A DNA stretch of 64,000 nucleotides from Sequoia sempervirens (lineage: Eukaryota; Streptophyta; Pinopsida; Cupressales; Cupressaceae). The notes below the pieces were generated by a model that was given only the letters and a program-made list of their open reading frames with translations, did no database searches and was not told the origin of the DNA. Shown piece after piece: positions 60,758 through 64,000 of this stretch; the stretch's first letter is position 1, and every line of letters begins with the position of its first letter. The translations under genes and the position numbers were made by a program. The stretch covers positions 699,852,217-699,916,216 of the forward strand of contig VDFB02270651.1 in assembly GCA_007258455.2 (NCBI GenBank). The letters run 5' to 3'.

Positions 60758-61165
60758 GGAATGCCCTTTTTTTTACCCGCTAGACCCTACAACTTCTGCC
60801 TTCCAAATTTCTACATTTCAAAAGAAAGGTACAAACTTTAAGTTTTCAACATCTAGGGCCCATAAAATGGACGTCTCCATAATCCTAAAGGGGTGTGAGC
60901 CAAATTTGCTAAGTGTTTAGGCATTTGCAGAAATTTCACCATGGGAAGCCGTCTAGGGCTTTCCATCTGCGAACATTCATTTCTAAAATGTCAGTTTTAA
61001 TGGCACCGAACCCTACGACTTCCGTGTTCTGAATTTTCACAATTTTCAAAATGAGTCATATCTTAAGGAAATATGTCTAGAAACTCTTTCTACCCCTTTT
61101 CCCACATGCTAAAATTGAAAATCTCAAATTTACTAATTTTTGTAACTTTGTGGGAATTTCACTAC

Positions 61166-61319
61166 GGGTTGTTGTCTGTGGGTTTCTTTCCATAGGTTTT
61201 CGTGTGTAGAAGTCCATCCGTAGATTTCCATGTGTGGAAGTCCATCCATGGGTTTCCTTGTGCAGAATTCCACCCATGAGTTTCCGTGTGCGGAAGTCCA
61301 TCTATGGGTTTCCATGTGT
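61166..61319. repeat. 14-bp minisatellite, 11 units, in 3' LTR
   Basis: Eleven units against seven in the paralogous array at 54275-54372; extra GGAAGTCCATCYRT / GGGTTTCCNTGTGT dimers account for the gain. Confidence 0.92.
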
Positions 61320-61901
61320 GGAATGCCATTTTTAACGGCGTCGGACCCTATGGCTTCCGCATTCCAAATTTTTGCATTTTTTGAAAGGGGTCAAATCATT
61401 GAGGTATAGGTTTAGGCACCCTTCTAATGCATCTTTCATGTACTTAATTTGAAAAAACTCAAAATTTCTAAGAGTTGTGGCTTTGAGGAAGTTTCCATGT
61501 GGATGGTTGTCATTTCACCATCGTTCTTTGACGACAAGTCTCACATGTCCTCCTAGTATGCAGACCCTGGGCCTACCTTCATTGTTGTCAATCCTAAAAC
61601 ATGCAAGTCACAGGATTTTAAGAAAATCACTCTAGCAAGTCTACCCATGTGGGCTGTCATGGTCAAAAGTCCACCCTATTAAAGTTGTTCCTTAACAGCG
61701 AGTGCTTAACACCCCTCCACTGCCCAAAACCTACATTGTTCGACTCTGAGATCCACAACCTCCAACTTAGAAAGAAAGTGAACTCATGAAGGAAATTTAC
61801 CATGTGGGTTTCGCTATGCGGAACTCTGCATGTGGGGCATCGTCCATCCAACATCGCTATTAATGACAAATCATTAATGTCCTTCCACCCCATAGTGCCT
61901 G

Positions 61902-63993
61902 TGTTGGAACTATAAAAATCTGGTGATTTTACATGATTGTCCACTTTCATAATTTTCCAGATTGGTCCTATCATGTGCATATTTCACCCATTTTTTTCCA
62001 TATGGCTCCATGGTTTCTGTCATGTTTGCATTTTTCACCTTTTTGTCCATGTCGGCATAGGTATCCAAATGTCTCCCCGACTTGTGTGTGTTTCACTATT
62101 TCTTGTTGCAGGTTATTGGCATAGGTTCCAAGTTGTTTTGGCAATGGTGGAGGTCCCTGTCGACATATGCTATAGCTTTCGGGGTGGTGTCATACCGACT
62201 ATCTTTTGTTTCCCCGACTTTGCATTTTGGTGGCTCATCAGTATAGATGGAGGGCTTTCAGTATTGGGTCATGGCGATACCCATATGTTACACTGATAGA
62301 CTACAATGGGCTTACTACAATTAGCTTTCGGTATATGGTTGTAACTCTCGGCCTATGGTCCCAGTGATGTGAATATGTCTCGCCGACTTCGCGTTTGGTT
62401 TTCTTTCAGCATGAGTTTATTCCAGTCTCACCGTTGGAGCATTGTATGAGCTTTTATCTATATGAGTCTTACTTTCTCTTAGCGATCTATGGTGCCGGAG
62501 TGACTTTCGTTGTGACCTAGTGAATTCTATATATTGTCTTGCCGAAGGCTCGTAGTTATAGCAACATGTTTGAGACATATGGGCTTTGTCGGTGAGAAAG
62601 ATAAGATGTTATAGTGACAGTGAATTAAATAAGGATAACTGCTCGATGTGACTCATGTGTTTCGACGTGTGGTCTTGGCGAGGAGCCTGGGATCTTGCCG
62701 AGTGGAGTGCAGTGTTGGGGTTGTCAGTATGAAAATTGGATGGTTATGGCGATATGAAGCTATATGGGGATCTTCGGCTTGACATTGTGTTCTCGGTATG
62801 TAGTCTCCCCGAGAGCGGTAAGTTACGGCGACAGTGATTAAAACAAAAGAAGCTTTCGGCAAGATATATCCTGTGTCTTTGCGAATGGAAAGCGCATGAG
62901 GAATGCACTTCGGTGTAACAAATGGATTGTCACGGCGAAGCATGCGGAGTGGGGGAACACTGGCAGGGAGCGATCAGCATTATATTACCTTCAGCATACC
63001 TTCACTATTGTCTTGCCGACTAGTGCACAGGTGAATAACATAATTTTTGATCTTGTGGCCGACATGTAATTGGAATTTTAATCGTTGCGGGCCGACTTGG
63101 TTTTTTCCCGAATTCTACAGTGGCCGACATAGATTTCCAATTTGATTTATTTTCCTAAATGCTGGGTATAAATATGCATCCTAGATTGTAATTGAGGATG
63201 ATCAAATTTTTAGATCATAGATAGATAGATTAGGCATGGCTACAGTAGGATAATTTTCTCTTTCTAGAGACTGTGCATGATTTCAAATGGTGGTTTCAAA
63301 TAAAATCAGCTGGTGTGGCAGGTTGTTTCTGGTATCAATTGTATGTTGAATTTATTGAAAAGCATTGCTAAAGCTATCTCCAAGTTGATTTTTTCTGGTT
63401 GTTTAAATTGAAATAACAAATTTATTCTCAGTTTATCGGTGCACATTTGTTGTATCTGTGTGATTAATTGACTGGTTCTCTCAAGTAGGGATTAAATCCT
63501 TTTTGTTGATCATAATAATCAAGGGGAATTCATCTGGATTCTTAAAGTAGAGCTTAGTAATCATAATCCTGCATTGTTTATACAAGTTATAAACAGATCA
63601 TATACCTACAATTTGATTTTATGCCAGAATAAGTTGCTCACCTCTGTTTCGTTTGACTCCACATACCCAACAAGGCATTGGTCTCTACAAATTCATTATT
63701 TGAATTCATTCAATCTCTTTTATTAGTTAATTAAGCATTCTAGGATTTAGATCTGCAAATTGTTATCAAGTTTGATTTCATTTGTTCGTTGTCATCTGCC
63801 ATTGTGGACAAAGCATTTTAGAAGGATAATCACAAGTTAAGTCTGCACTATTCAGTTAGGTACACCTGCCTAGGTCTAGCAGCACCCGAAGAGTAGAAGG
63901 TTTGATTGTTTCAAACCTTGTTCTGTTACCCTGAAACATCGTGAAAGCTTGGCAACATTTCGTGGTTCAAACCTGCATTTTTGAGATCTAACA
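61902..63993 (+). repeat. Long LTR (about 2.1 kb) at the window end
   Basis: Begins TGTTGGAACTAT within the truncated LTR to its left and ends GAGATCTAACA, with TG...CA ends. It is followed by AA and TTGGT, where the last TGGT could be the start of a TGGTATCA primer site beyond the window. The U3 side is unusually GC-rich and full of GCCGAC motifs; a clear TATA box lies at 63167. Inferred to be the 5' LTR of an element that continues to the right. Confidence 0.6.
63167..63174 (+). promoter_or_regulatory. TATA box of the terminal LTR
   Basis: TATAAATA in GGGTATAAATATGC, about 1265 bp into the LTR and 820 bp before its end. Confidence 0.6.
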
Positions 63994-64000
63994 AATTGGT

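Larger units (their letters stand above)
53513..61893 (+). mobile_element. Large LTR retrotransposon, nested in gypsy relic, 3' LTR interrupted
   Basis: Direct repeats 53513-54947 and 60384-61893 both start TGTTGTGCATATTTT and run collinear through CTTGGTCCCTTCTC, the 14-bp minisatellites, the repeated TCGGACCCTA sentence and CCTTCCACCCCA. The right copy is cut by another LTR starting at 61902. The left copy may extend beyond 54947, where the comparison ends, so the primer site was not located. The interior (about 5.4 kb) has a long decayed ORF (57101-59280) but no reverse transcriptase that I can see. Confidence 0.75.
60384..61893 (+). repeat. 3' LTR, truncated by insertion
   Basis: 1510 bp homologous to 53513-54947; minisatellites are longer than in the 5' LTR. 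Confidence 0.75.

Noticed and set aside
60553..60920. Plus-strand ORFs with repetitive Cys/Val/Phe peptides
   Set aside because: Produced by the 14-bp minisatellite reading open in several phases; no coding signal otherwise.

Overview
The window is plant nuclear DNA, most probably from a gymnosperm (conifer or yew type). The reasons are AT-rich sequence, one intron-rich gene in a sea of old nested retroelements, LTR primer sites of the plant initiator-Met-tRNA type, and plant Ty3/gypsy gag-protease relics. The species is an inference. The only intact cellular gene I can defend is a P4-type ATPase (aminophospholipid flippase, ALA8-12 clade) on the minus strand at 31043-23708. It has 11 coding exons with GT-AG introns, and the frame stays open for 1274 residues.

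Left part (1-23700): a worn integrase scrap (226-430); a decayed gypsy-type gag (about 5550-6390); a minus-strand non-autonomous LTR element with both LTRs, PBS, PPT and a 5-bp target duplication (8301-10924), set in a tandem duplication whose other copy keeps the empty site; a dispersed repeat family ('family B') split by a 5'-truncated LINE-like insertion (12391-14934) that carries an RNase H end and a further decayed ORF; a 1060-bp TIR DNA transposon (17231-18290); and a minus-strand LTR with TATA box and primer-site-like flank (20365-21260).

Middle (23700-33000): the flippase gene, with a near-perfect 29-bp foldback in intron 7, and its upstream region.

Right part (33000-64000): a second family B locus (34671-44050), with a minus-strand acidic-repeat ORF cut in two by a young, non-coding LTR element (36080-41160; LTRs differ by about four substitutions, target duplication TAGGG). 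Then come an LTR plus PBS (44762-45222), a second decayed member of the transposon-associated ORF family (47030-49440), a gypsy gag-protease-G-patch pseudogene (51000-53460), a large LTR element (53513-61893) whose LTRs carry 14-bp minisatellites and whose interior carries a long decayed ORF with repeated Cys/His clusters, and finally a 2.1-kb LTR whose PBS runs off the window edge (61902-63993).

The most unusual signal is a hairpin-forming motif of about 36 bp (arms TGGGACTCATACGCC and GGCGTATGAGTCCCA) in the family B repeats. I find twelve copies, always as six pairs whose members start 113-114 bp apart, and the arms occur in two interchangeable spellings.
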